Position numbers and translations under genes: made by a program
From: Rudaeicoccus suwonensis
Lineage (GTDB): Bacteria > Actinomycetota > Actinomycetes > Actinomycetales > Dermatophilaceae
Direction: 5' to 3'
Assembly (NCBI RefSeq): GCF_007829035.1
Contig: NZ_VIVQ01000002.1
Coordinates: 124,001-188,000, forward strand
Length of the DNA stretch: 64,000 nucleotides
Shown here: one piece after another, positions 46,595 through 53,860 of the stretch
Numbering within the stretch: position 1 is the first letter of the stretch
Layout of the letters: the number at the start of each line of letters is the position of its first letter
The notes under the pieces: model-generated
Database searches by the model: none
The model's input: the letters and a program-made list of their open reading frames with translations, nothing else
What the model was told of the DNA's origin: nothing

Positions 46595-46888
46595 GTGATC
46601 TTCAAGGCGGTGGGCGACGGGCGCCCCTACCCTGATCACGGAATGCACAGTCCGCGCGACTGGAGCGGCGTGACACCGCGGATGGTGCGCCTTGATCTGC
46701 TCATCACCACCAAGACCACGCTCGACCTCGACACGCTGCTGTCGGAGGACTCGACGTTCTACGGTGACATCTTCGCCCACGTCGTCAGCTGGAACGGTGA
46801 CCTCTACCTGGAGGACGGCCTGCACCGCGCCTTGCGCGCGGCCTTGCAGCAGCGGCCCGTGATCCACGCCCGGGTGTTGATGCTGTGA
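46595..46888 (+). CDS. Conserved actinobacterial protein, labelled VapB-like in places
   Basis: A 97-residue soluble protein starting at GTG 46595. It contains PYPDHGMHSPRDWSGVTPRM near 11-30 and LEDGLHRALRAALQQRPV near 72-89. It matches a short, well-conserved actinobacterial family usually found beside LytR_C genes; some annotations call it a VapB antitoxin. I see no toxin partner here, and the next gene is a LytR_C protein coupled by a GTGA overlap, so a toxin-antitoxin role is not supported by this locus. Function unknown. Confidence 0.65.
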   Translation: MIFKAVGDGRPYPDHGMHSPRDWSGVTPRMVRLDLLITTKTTLDLDTLLSEDSTFYGDIFAHVVSWNGDLYLEDGLHRALRAALQQRPVIHARVLML

Positions 46889-47418
46889 GCTACGTACGCG
46901 ACACCGGCCTCGGGCGAGCCCGGCAACGACGACACCGCCGGTCGACGATCGTCGTCGTGCTCGCGGCGGTGCTTGTGGTGGTCGGACTGGTGTTGGCGGT
47001 GTCCTACATCACCACGCGGTCCAACGGCGCCAGTGCAGCGACCTGCCAGACGTCGACCCAAACGCTGCCGCAGGGCAGTTTCGTGCTCAACGTCTACAAC
47101 GCGTCCTCTGACACAGGTCGCGCGAAACGCATTGCGCTGGCGATGGACTCGCGTGGCTTCGACGTCGGAGTTGTCAGCAATGACCCGTACGGCGAGAGCC
47201 TGTCAGGCGTCGGACAGGTGCGCTTCGGGCCGGCAGGTGCGGCATACGCGAAGAAGTATGTCGCGCAGTACATGCCGGGCGCGCAGCTGATGCAGGACGG
47301 GCGCACCGGCACCTCCGTCGACCTCGTGCTCGGTGAGCAGGCGCCGAACATCACGGCGGTGACGCAGTCGCCGATCGCCGAGTCGACGACCTGCTCCAGC
47401 GCAAGCGTGGTCGGTTAG
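46885..47418 (+). CDS. LytR_C domain membrane-anchored protein
   Basis: A 177-residue protein with a basic N-terminus (RARQRRHRR near 11-19), one membrane anchor (IVVVLAAVLVVVGLVLAVSYI near 22-42), and an extracytoplasmic LytR_C domain: FVLNVYNASSDTGRAKRIALAM near 66-87 and DLVLGEQAP near 145-153. The GTG start overlaps the upstream stop. Together with the neighbouring lipoprotein it suggests a small envelope-associated module. A cell-wall polymer attachment role is inferred from the domain only. Confidence 0.78.
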   Translation: MSYVRDTGLGRARQRRHRRSTIVVVLAAVLVVVGLVLAVSYITTRSNGASAATCQTSTQTLPQGSFVLNVYNASSDTGRAKRIALAMDSRGFDVGVVSNDPYGESLSGVGQVRFGPAGAAYAKKYVAQYMPGAQLMQDGRTGTSVDLVLGEQAPNITAVTQSPIAESTTCSSASVVG

Positions 47419-47420
47419 GT

Positions 47421-48326
47421 ATGCCGATCACTCGCCCGCGCATCGTCTCGCTGTTGCCGTCCGCGACCGAGATCCTGTTCGCGATCGGCGCTGGCGACGA
47501 TGTCGTCGGTGTGACCTTCGAGTGTGACGAACCGGCGCACGCACGGTCGACAGCGAAGGTGGTGTCGACGTCGGCGCTGCCGGAGAAGCTTGCGCCGGCT
47601 GAGATCGACGCGTTCGTATCGGCGCGTGTCGCTGCGGGTGAGGATCTGTACCACCTCGACTCGGGCGCGCTCGCATCGTTGGACGCCACCCTGGTCGTGA
47701 CGCAGGACCTGTGCGCGGTGTGCGCCGTCGACGTCTCGGTGGTCAATGACGCGCTGGAATATCTGCAGTGCCGGGCGGAGGTGCTGACCACCGATCCCCA
47801 CACGCTGGAGCAGGTGTGGGAGTCGATCGTCGCGATCGGCACGTCGACCGGTCACGTGGCGTCCGCGGAGGCGCTCGCCCAGTCGTTGCGGGACCGGATA
47901 GCGCACGTATGCCGCGAGGTGTCGTCGTCGACGCCGGTCCGCTGCGCGGTGCTGGAGTGGACGGACCCGCCGTTCAGCCCCGGGCACTGGGTGCCGGAGA
48001 TGATCGAGCGCGCCGGAGGCATCAGTGTGCTGGGCGAGAGCGGTGCGAAGTCGCGGCGGTTGAACTGGTCAGAGGTTGCCGAGTGCGACGCATCGGTCGT
48101 CGTGGTGGCGCCGTGCGGTTACGGACTGGCCCAGTCGGCCGAGTTGGCGAAGGAGGTCGTGGCGTCGGGCGTGATCGACGACGGCATACCGATCTGGGCG
48201 GTGGATGCCAATGCGTCCTTCGCGCGGCCAGGGCCGCGACTGGCCGACGGGGTCGAGGCGTTGTCGCGGATCCTGCATCCGGGTCTCGGGGAGCCCGACC
48301 CGACGATGGCGGCCCGCATCCGCTGA
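47421..48326 (+). CDS. BtuF-like helical-backbone binding protein without signal peptide
   Basis: A 301-residue protein with the fold of class III periplasmic binding proteins (cobalamin/siderophore type): PRIVSLLPSATEILFAIGAGDDVVGVT near 6-32 is the usual opening, and FSPGHWVPEMIERAGG near 182-197 the usual second-lobe segment. It lacks a signal peptide or lipobox and contains CAVCAVDV near 98-105, so it is probably cytoplasmic. Stand-alone homologues are labelled cobalamin-binding proteins. No transporter genes adjoin it. It starts 3 bp after the LytR_C stop, so it may be cotranscribed with that gene. Confidence 0.75.
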   Translation: MPITRPRIVSLLPSATEILFAIGAGDDVVGVTFECDEPAHARSTAKVVSTSALPEKLAPAEIDAFVSARVAAGEDLYHLDSGALASLDATLVVTQDLCAVCAVDVSVVNDALEYLQCRAEVLTTDPHTLEQVWESIVAIGTSTGHVASAEALAQSLRDRIAHVCREVSSSTPVRCAVLEWTDPPFSPGHWVPEMIERAGGISVLGESGAKSRRLNWSEVAECDASVVVVAPCGYGLAQSAELAKEVVASGVIDDGIPIWAVDANASFARPGPRLADGVEALSRILHPGLGEPDPTMAARIR

Positions 48327-48400
48327 CTTGCGGCAGCGGCTCTCGTCGGCGGTGCCGCCCGCTTTGGTGAGGCGGCACCCGGTCCGGTACCCTCGTCGGC

Positions 48401-48490
48401 GGTGGCGTGTCCGAGCGGCCGAAGGTGCAACACTCGAAATGTTGTGTGGGGGCGACTCCACCGTGGGTTCAAATCCCACCGCCACCGCCA
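48401..48490 (+). tRNA. tRNA-Ser (anticodon CGA)
   Basis: Acceptor arms GGTGGCG and CGCCACC pair; the anticodon stem CAACA/TGTTG holds loop CTCGAAA with anticodon CGA. There is a long variable arm and a T-arm GTGGGTTCAAATCCCAC, and CCA is encoded. Length is 90 nt. The 3' end adjoins a decayed recombinase gene, so it probably was an integration site. Confidence 0.95.
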
Positions 48491-49724
48491 GTTGGGCCTT
48501 ATTCGAACTCCGCGGAGAACTTGCCTCCGGAGAACCGACGAGGTCTCGAAGCGCCAGCCTTGAGGATGTTCCTCGGGTGCTGGCGCTTTCGTCATTTTCG
48601 GAAGTCGCCGCGATGTCGTCGAACGGTGGCTTCAGCTCCGAGGCGTCGACAGCACGCTCGTCGAGGTAGAACCGTTTGTAGAGCGCGTCGTTGATCAGGC
48701 CGCGGCATTCGTCGTTGGCAGTCGCGTAGAGCGCTGGCAGATCCCGTAGCAGCGCCGCGGCGGTCTGGATGACGTCCGCGCCGACATTCAGGTGGCTGCG
48801 TGCCTCGCGCTGCTGCTCGATCAGGCGTGCTCGGTCGGTGCGGATGGCGGCCAGGCGCTGCTGAATCTTGTCAGCGGAGAGGCCTTGCTCGGCCAGGTCG
48901 ATCAGGCGCTCTTCACGCCGGTCGAGCTCTACAAGTTCGGCGTCGAGTTGCCGCTGAACCGTCGCCAGGCTGGTTTGTTCCTCCCGGATGACATCATCGA
49001 TCTGTTCACAGAGGGCATCAACGAATCCGTGAGGCAGGTGAAGCGCTTCGTAGTGCCGGGCAATGTAGTCCTCGGCGAGCGGCACCGGCAGGTAGGGCAG
49101 ATTACAGATGCCGCGCAGGCGATCTGCGCACACGAAGTAAGCGTAGGTTCCGGCCCGCGCCTTCGCTTCGGTATAGATCAGCTTCCGTGCACGTCCCGCT
49201 CGTCGGCACCTGCCGCAGTAGACCTGCTTCTTGAGATAGTGAAAGTGAGTGCGGTCGCGACGTGTTGGCGCTGAGCGCTCAGCGAGCGTGGCCTGCACTC
49301 GTTCGAACAACGCTTGGTCAATCAGCGGCTCATGGCGCCCTTGGAACAGTTCACCTTTGTGACTCACCATCCCGATGTAGTACTGGTCGCGCAGTAGACG
49401 ATGCCACTTCGCTGCAACTGCGGGCTTCGGAGTTGGTGACGACTTCGTCGGCTTCAGTCGCAGTCCCAGATCGGCCATCTGCTGTGTGAGCCGCTGGATC
49501 GAGTAGTTACGTCCGGTAACATCCAAGCCAACAAGATCGCCGCAGAAACTGGTGCTGACGTAGCAGCTGCTGACGGTGGTGATCACATTGTTCTTGGTTT
49601 GACGAATCAGGGTCTTGAACAGACGGCCGCGAAGGTTGGCGATCGTACGCTGTTGAATGATCCGGAGTGGCAGGACACATTGCGATCTTCGGTCTGCTGC
49701 CTGGTTGAACTCGACCGCGAGCAT
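48491..49724 (-). pseudogene. Large serine recombinase remnant (catalytic domain missing)
   Basis: Reading on the minus strand, the recombinase domain is clear from about 49505 (YSIQRLTQQMADLGLRLKPT), continuing with LLRDQYYIGMVSHKGELFQG, then a zinc-ribbon (VYCGRCRRAG, FVCADRLRGIC) and a coiled-coil tail rich in Glu, Arg and Leu. The N-terminal resolvase domain with the nucleophilic Ser is absent; the 70 codons before 49505 show no homology. At the other end no stop occurs before the tRNA, and the frame runs antisense through tRNA-Ser(CGA) into the BtuF-like gene (stop only at 48069). It is best read as a 5'-truncated integrase next to its tRNA attachment site. Confidence 0.75.
48549..48588. 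terminator. Hairpin terminator beyond tRNA-Ser(CGA)
   Basis: AAGCGCCAGC (48549-48558) pairs with GCTGGCGCTT (48579-48588), with GAGGA/TCCTC extending the inner stem. Flanking A and T residues would let it act in both directions. It lies inside the open frame of the recombinase remnant. Confidence 0.6.
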
Positions 49725-49951
49725 GAGTGTCGGCTTGCGCCCAAACCGTTGGGACCTAATATTGCCCAGCCATGTTGATCACAATTCTCGCCGCGTTGGT
49801 CGTCCTAAGCCCGTATGCTGAGGTGACGTGCACGGGTGATATGGCCCTTCCGCGGGAACCTGAGTCGACCCGGATACTGATCTGCCATCATAATCAGATA
49901 CGACATTCCCGGACAGATGGCGGTGTGCAATGTGAGGCAAGGAGCTAATCC

Positions 49952-50683
49952 GTGACACCCTTGGAACCTGTCCAAGAACCCGCAAAACTTAGACTCAGGA
50001 AAAAGAACTTCGAGCACGCAAACTTCGGTGAACGCAATTACATTGTGTTCAATTCTGCTGGTTGCAAATTCGAATATTGCTCTTTTGACAACACTGTTAT
50101 CAGCGGCGCGGTTTTCGGCAGCGGCGGACCCGATAATGTGGGACGCTCAACATACCGAAAATGCACGTTTAACAACGCGAAAATCGACGTATCGGTGACA
50201 GGCTTTGCTTCCTTCTACCAGTGCAGCTTCGAGCAGAGCGATATCAGCCATCTGAATGCACGGTCCGCAGACTTCGTAGACTGTATCTTCTCGGGCACAA
50301 TTCGACATTCAATTTTCGCAGGCGCGATGGATGAAAGATATCGAACACCAGGCGATCGCACGATTAATCACATTGATGGCAATGATTTCTCTGAGGCAAC
50401 CCTTGTAAATGTTACTTTCGAGCTAGGAGTAGATCTTAACCGCCAGAAGTTGCCGCTCAGTGAGGACTACTTTTATTTCCCGGATGCGAAGGGTGCGCTA
50501 GAGCGCGCGGCCGCGGCACTGTCAAAATTCCCGCCTGACGCATATCCATCCGCTAGGGCCTTTGTAAAGGTGAGAAAATCAAGTCTCTCGCGTGGTCAGA
50601 GTCAAATCCTGGTAAGGCTCAATGACTATCCTCCTCGAAAGCGTCCTGAACTTCGCTGGCTGCTTGAATCTGCGCGAGGTTAG
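49952..50683 (+). CDS. AT-richer pentapeptide/beta-helix-like protein
   Basis: A 243-residue protein whose DNA is visibly less GC-rich than its surroundings (about half by eye). GTG 49952 has AAGGAG at 49939-49944, seven bases upstream. The N-terminal 160 residues repeat a C-x-F pattern, as in CKFEYCSFDN, CTFNNAKI, CSFEQSDI and CIFSGTIR, near 33-113, which would stack Cys and Phe in the core of a right-handed beta helix like pentapeptide-repeat proteins. The C-terminus is basic and different. It lies beside the recombinase remnant, so it is probably cargo of an old integrated element. Role unknown; defence-related or phage-borne functions are possible. Confidence 0.65.
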   Translation: MTPLEPVQEPAKLRLRKKNFEHANFGERNYIVFNSAGCKFEYCSFDNTVISGAVFGSGGPDNVGRSTYRKCTFNNAKIDVSVTGFASFYQCSFEQSDISHLNARSADFVDCIFSGTIRHSIFAGAMDERYRTPGDRTINHIDGNDFSEATLVNVTFELGVDLNRQKLPLSEDYFYFPDAKGALERAAAALSKFPPDAYPSARAFVKVRKSSLSRGQSQILVRLNDYPPRKRPELRWLLESARG

Positions 50684-50886
50684 GTCCATTACCTAGAGAG
50701 CGCGATACTTCGGGCCACCTACGGGTCGGCGAGATTTTCAACTGATGCGGAGGTGTCCGCCAACCCTGAGTTGCGTTGCCGCGACCTCGCGCAACCCGAC
50801 AGTATCCGACCCTCCCAACGAAGGACCGACGAGCGGCGCCGGCATACAGCTCGGACCCGTCCGGTTGCGCGAGGTCAGCCGAGGAA

Positions 50887-51312
50887 TCAGGAGGTGGCGC
50901 CACCTTGCAGCCGGGCGATCTCGTCGCGTGCTGCGGCCACCAGTTCTTCATTCGTGTGTGCGTGTCCCCAGAGGCCCCATCCACCGGGCACGGCTTCGGT
51001 GAGCAGCACCCAGACGTGGTCTTTCGTGCCACCGGCGGCGATCACGAGGTCGGTGAATCGGGCGACGACCGCCTGTTGCTGCTCGCGATTGAGGGCGCCG
51101 GCGTTGGTGAGCACCTGAACGCGCACGTAGTCGCCGCTGCGGGCGACATTCGACATCGCCTGCGGCGTGTGAACGAACGCGGCGGTGTTGTTCTTGAACA
51201 TCGGGATGGCCGGAACGCCCTCGATCTCCATCAGCGTCGTCGCCAGCTCTTGGGCGAGCTTCGCCGGTTCCGCGAAGGTGTCCGCCGGGGCGTAGACGTC
51301 GATCATGGGCAT
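50887..51312 (-). CDS. Tautomerase superfamily protein
   Basis: A 141-residue protein of the tautomerase fold. It starts MPMIDVYAP, so Pro becomes the N-terminal catalytic residue after Met removal. Downstream HVWVLLTEAVPGGWGLWGHAHTNEELV near 99-125 resembles the long-chain group of fused or divergent members. Such enzymes enolise ketoacids or act on small unsaturated acids. It is divergent from a TetR gene across an 88-bp region with a palindrome, so it is likely the target of that regulator. Confidence 0.8.
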   Translation of the reverse strand: MPMIDVYAPADTFAEPAKLAQELATTLMEIEGVPAIPMFKNNTAAFVHTPQAMSNVARSGDYVRVQVLTNAGALNREQQQAVVARFTDLVIAAGGTKDHVWVLLTEAVPGGWGLWGHAHTNEELVAAARDEIARLQGGATS

Positions 51313-51333
51313 GGGATTCTCCTGACGTAACGG

Positions 51334-51357
51334 CGATTATGTCGATCGTCATAATCG
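51334..51357. promoter_or_regulatory. TetR-type palindromic operator between tautomerase and tetR
   Basis: Arms CGATTATG (51334-51341) and CATAATCG (51350-51357) are perfect inverted repeats, and the 8-bp centre TCGATCGT is itself nearly symmetric. The site lies in the middle of the divergent 88-bp promoter region. Confidence 0.7.
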
Positions 51358-51400
51358 ATATGACAGTTAGCATAGAGCCCTCGACGACGGAGGGGAAGGT

Positions 51401-51952
51401 ATGGCGCAGTCGGCACGCGAGCGGATGATCCGCAGCGCGCTCGTCCTGTTCGCCGAACGCGGCGTGCAGGGCACGTCGTTCGCCGACGTGATCGCGCATT
51501 CGGGCGCGCCGCGCGGGTCGATCTACCACCACTTCCCCGGCGGCAAGGAAGCGTTGGTGCGCGCGGTGCTCGACACAATGCGCCAAGCCGGCCCCGGTGC
51601 GTTGGCAGCGCTGGAGGGCCGCGAAGGGAGGGGCGTCATCGACGGCTTCATCGACGGATGGGCACGCATCCTCACCAGCACCGACTACGTGGCGGGCTGC
51701 TCTGTGCTGGGAATCACTGTCACGACAGAGGATTCCGAGGTCCGTGCCGCCGCCGGAGACGTCTTCTCAGCCTGGGTCGAGCAACTCGAAGATCTCTTGG
51801 TGGCAGGGGGCGTGCCCTCGGCGCAGGCGCGACCCGTCGCGTGGACCTTGCTCTCCGCGGCCGAGGGCGCAGTGGCTGTATGCCGGTCGCAGCGCTCGCT
51901 TGAACCGTTGGAGGCCGTGCGCCAGCAACTCCGGCAACTCGTCGCACCATGA
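51401..51952 (+). CDS. TetR/AcrR-family regulator
   Basis: A 183-residue TetR repressor. The helix-turn-helix is MIRSALVLFAERGVQGTSFADVIAHSGAPRGSIYHHFPGGKEALV across residues 9-53, shown here in pieces: SFADVIAHSGAPRGSI then YHHFPGGKEAL. The ligand-binding C-terminal half has Cys99 and Cys160 region helices of the LmrA/YxaF-like branch (YVAGCSVLG near 95-103). It probably represses itself and the divergent tautomerase gene through the palindrome at 51334. The inducer is unknown. Confidence 0.85.
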   Translation: MAQSARERMIRSALVLFAERGVQGTSFADVIAHSGAPRGSIYHHFPGGKEALVRAVLDTMRQAGPGALAALEGREGRGVIDGFIDGWARILTSTDYVAGCSVLGITVTTEDSEVRAAAGDVFSAWVEQLEDLLVAGGVPSAQARPVAWTLLSAAEGAVAVCRSQRSLEPLEAVRQQLRQLVAP

Positions 51953-52209
51953 CGCATCATTTCCGCGCGGCGCCGGAGACTATTCGCAGACGGAGCATCC
52001 GCGCTCGAGTCACGCTGCGGGCTGAGGCGGCGCTTGTGGGGCGGCGAGTGCTCCAACCCCTCGCCCCGACACATCGGGGTATACATGGTGCTACGCGGAA
52101 GATCCCAAGAAAGTCTCAGCCAACCCGATCCGACACTGCGGAGTCCTCTGGTGTGACGGCGAAACAACTCGCTGCCAGTCGAAATCGTCACTCACAGAAC
52201 GGAATTGGC

Positions 52210-52839
52210 ATGTCATACCGCTCGTCTCTCCTTACGGTCGTCAGCGTCGGCGCACTCGGCCTCAGCGCCATCGCGACTGCTCCGGCATCAATGGCCGCCA
52301 CGCAGCCCACGGCTGCCGCCACGGCAGCCCACACCCGCACGGCAGCCGCGCCGATCCTGTACTACGGCAGCCGCGGCGTTGCCGTCCGCGCCTGGCAGCA
52401 GGACATCGACCAGGTCTGGGGCAAGATCCCCTCCGTGCCCCAGATTGCCGTCGACGGAGTCTTCGGTGCACGAACAGAAGCTGCTACCAAGGACTTTCAG
52501 CGGTTCGCACACCTGACAGCCGACGGTGTCGTCGGCCCGAAGACGCGCGCAGCAATGATGACCGCACTCCACGGCGGCCAGGGCACTGCCCCTGCGCCCG
52601 CGCCGATCCTGTACTACGGCAGCCGCGGCGTTGCCGTCCGCGCCTGGCAGCAGGACATCGACCAGGTCTGGGGCAAGATCCCCTCCGTGCCCCAGATTGC
52701 CGTCGACGGAGTCTTCGGTGCACGAACAGAAGCTGCTACCAAGGACTTTCAGCGGTTCGCACACCTGACAGCCGACGGTGTCGTCGGCCCGAAGACGCGC
52801 GCAGCAATGATGACCGCACTCCACGGTTCCCGGGGCTGA
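52210..52839 (+). CDS. Secreted protein with two identical peptidoglycan-binding domains
   Basis: A 209-residue exported protein. A Sec signal (SSLLTVVSVGALGLSAIATA then PASMAA, cleaved near residue 30) is followed by two PG_binding_1 domains, each with SRGVAVRAWQQDIDQVW, GVFGARTEAATKDFQ and LTADGVVGPKTRAAM. The domains start 84 residues apart and are identical in protein and DNA. No catalytic domain is attached, so it may be a wall-binding adaptor or a small Rpf-like or phage-type accessory. ATG 52210 is chosen because the signal peptide begins there. The 257 bp upstream hold no gene; a CCCCGA/TCGGGG hairpin is at 52064-52079. Confidence 0.82.
   Translation: MSYRSSLLTVVSVGALGLSAIATAPASMAATQPTAAATAAHTRTAAAPILYYGSRGVAVRAWQQDIDQVWGKIPSVPQIAVDGVFGARTEAATKDFQRFAHLTADGVVGPKTRAAMMTALHGGQGTAPAPAPILYYGSRGVAVRAWQQDIDQVWGKIPSVPQIAVDGVFGARTEAATKDFQRFAHLTADGVVGPKTRAAMMTALHGSRG
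52346..52826 (+). repeat. Exact 229-bp intragenic tandem duplication
   Basis: Positions 52346-52574 and 52598-52826 are identical at every base I compared, with a period of 252 bp (84 codons). The 23 bp between them encode a Gly/Ala/Pro linker. Lack of synonymous differences points to a very recent duplication or gene conversion. Confidence 0.88.
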
Positions 52840-52980
52840 CGCACATCGCAACGCTCCGAGGCAGGCTTCAGCCTTCTCGGAAGCCCAGGCTCCGCGACCG
52901 CATGGTCACGGGGCCCACGGGCATATCTGCGGACCACCGCGGACACCTCCGCGCCCGCCATCAGTTCCGGGTCGCGCCCG

Positions 52981-53286
52981 TCAGGAGAGTTCGTCGACCA
53001 GCTTCATCTGCAGCTTCGGCGACATGACGTCGGACAGCTCCAGCGCACCGGACTTGATAGCACCGTTGAGATTGGCGACCACGTCGCGAGGCTGTGGCAG
53101 GTCGACGTCATACACCGCGAGCGAGCGCCACTGCCCGTCGGCGACGCTGGCGTACCGAGCGCCACCGACCACGCCGTCGACGACCTCGAGCACCTGCGGA
53201 AGGTGGACCACGTCATACCAGCGGTCGAACTCCTCTGCACGCTCGGGCGATGACGGGTTGGTCCAGATCAGCAGTCGTGCGCTCAT
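52981..53286 (-). CDS. EthD-like dimeric alpha/beta-barrel protein
   Basis: A 101-residue ferredoxin-fold protein. The opening SARLLIWTNPSSPERAEEFDRWYDVVHLPQVLEVV in residues 2-36 (for example EFDRWYDVVHLPQVL near 20-34) fits the EthD/dimeric barrel group in which a conserved His follows W-Y. Members are small oxygenase or cyclase accessories. ATG 53286 is chosen over the longer open frame because the fold starts there. It ends a short minus-strand pair with the DinB-like gene, 10 bp away. Confidence 0.65.
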   Translation of the reverse strand: MSARLLIWTNPSSPERAEEFDRWYDVVHLPQVLEVVDGVVGGARYASVADGQWRSLAVYDVDLPQPRDVVANLNGAIKSGALELSDVMSPKLQMKLVDELS

Positions 53287-53296
53287 GCCGCCATTG

Positions 53297-53803
53297 TCAC
53301 GTAAGACCGCGAACGTATGCCGCCTGCCCGACGTGCTGGGTGATGTCACCCACCACCGAGACCAGCCGTACAGCCGCGGTCACCGGCGGATCCCAGCGCT
53401 CATCGACGATGCGCTCGTAGTCGGCGTCACTCATCGCGTCGAGCACCGACAAGGTCATCTCGTGCACCGCGGCGTGATAGCCGACCAGCAGTTCCGCATC
53501 GCTGACTTCGAAGACTGCGACCTCGTCGGCGGACTGGCCGTAGCCGATGGCGGCGTCGTCATACGGCAGACCGAACCGCCGCGCCCACCCGCCGGACGTC
53601 CACACCTGGTCGCGCCCGTCGACGCCGGCAAGATGGTCGTCCTGCACCCGCGTCAGGTGCCAGACCAGCCAGCCGATCGAATTGCCTCGCCCTTCTGGTC
53701 GCCAGAGCACCTGATCCGGCGTCAAACCGTCGAGCAGAGAAGGAAGTTCGTCGGCGACTCGCCCGAAGGCGTCGCGCAGCAGAGTGTTTGCGAGTTGCGT
53801 CAT
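53297..53803 (-). CDS. DinB-superfamily (DUF664-like) protein
   Basis: A 168-residue four-helix protein. WLVWHLTRVQDDHLAG near 45-60 carries the first His ligand pair, and GDITQHVGQAAYVRG near 152-166 the last, giving the three-His metal site common to DinB and mycothiol-dependent maleylpyruvate isomerase-like proteins. Many actinobacterial members transfer mycothiol or bacillithiol; the activity here is unknown. It runs in the same direction as the EthD-like gene and is separated from the GT39 gene by 57 bp. Confidence 0.78.
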   Translation of the reverse strand: MTQLANTLLRDAFGRVADELPSLLDGLTPDQVLWRPEGRGNSIGWLVWHLTRVQDDHLAGVDGRDQVWTSGGWARRFGLPYDDAAIGYGQSADEVAVFEVSDAELLVGYHAAVHEMTLSVLDAMSDADYERIVDERWDPPVTAAVRLVSVVGDITQHVGQAAYVRGLT

Positions 53804-53860
53804 ACGTCCCAGGGAAGCATGTATGACGCACCTCGCGTGGCCGAACGACTCGACCGATCG

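Noticed and set aside
46595-46888. VapB antitoxin of a toxin-antitoxin pair
   Set aside because: No PIN-domain or other toxin gene is adjacent; neighbours are LytR_C proteins.
48069-48490. C-terminal extension of the serine recombinase through the tRNA and the BtuF-like gene
   Set aside because: The frame is antisense to tRNA-Ser and to a well-supported gene; it is simply open because of high GC and a lost stop codon.
49779-49985. Minus-strand frame as the missing recombinase N-terminus
   Set aside because: It has no resolvase signature (no R-V-S-x catalytic start or conserved Asp/Arg pattern) and is in a different frame with a stop between.
51953-52209. c-di-AMP (ydaO-type) riboswitch before the peptidoglycan-binding gene
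   Set aside because: Such switches often precede actinobacterial wall hydrolases, but the conserved core motifs are not seen; only a simple CCCCGA/TCGGGG hairpin is present.
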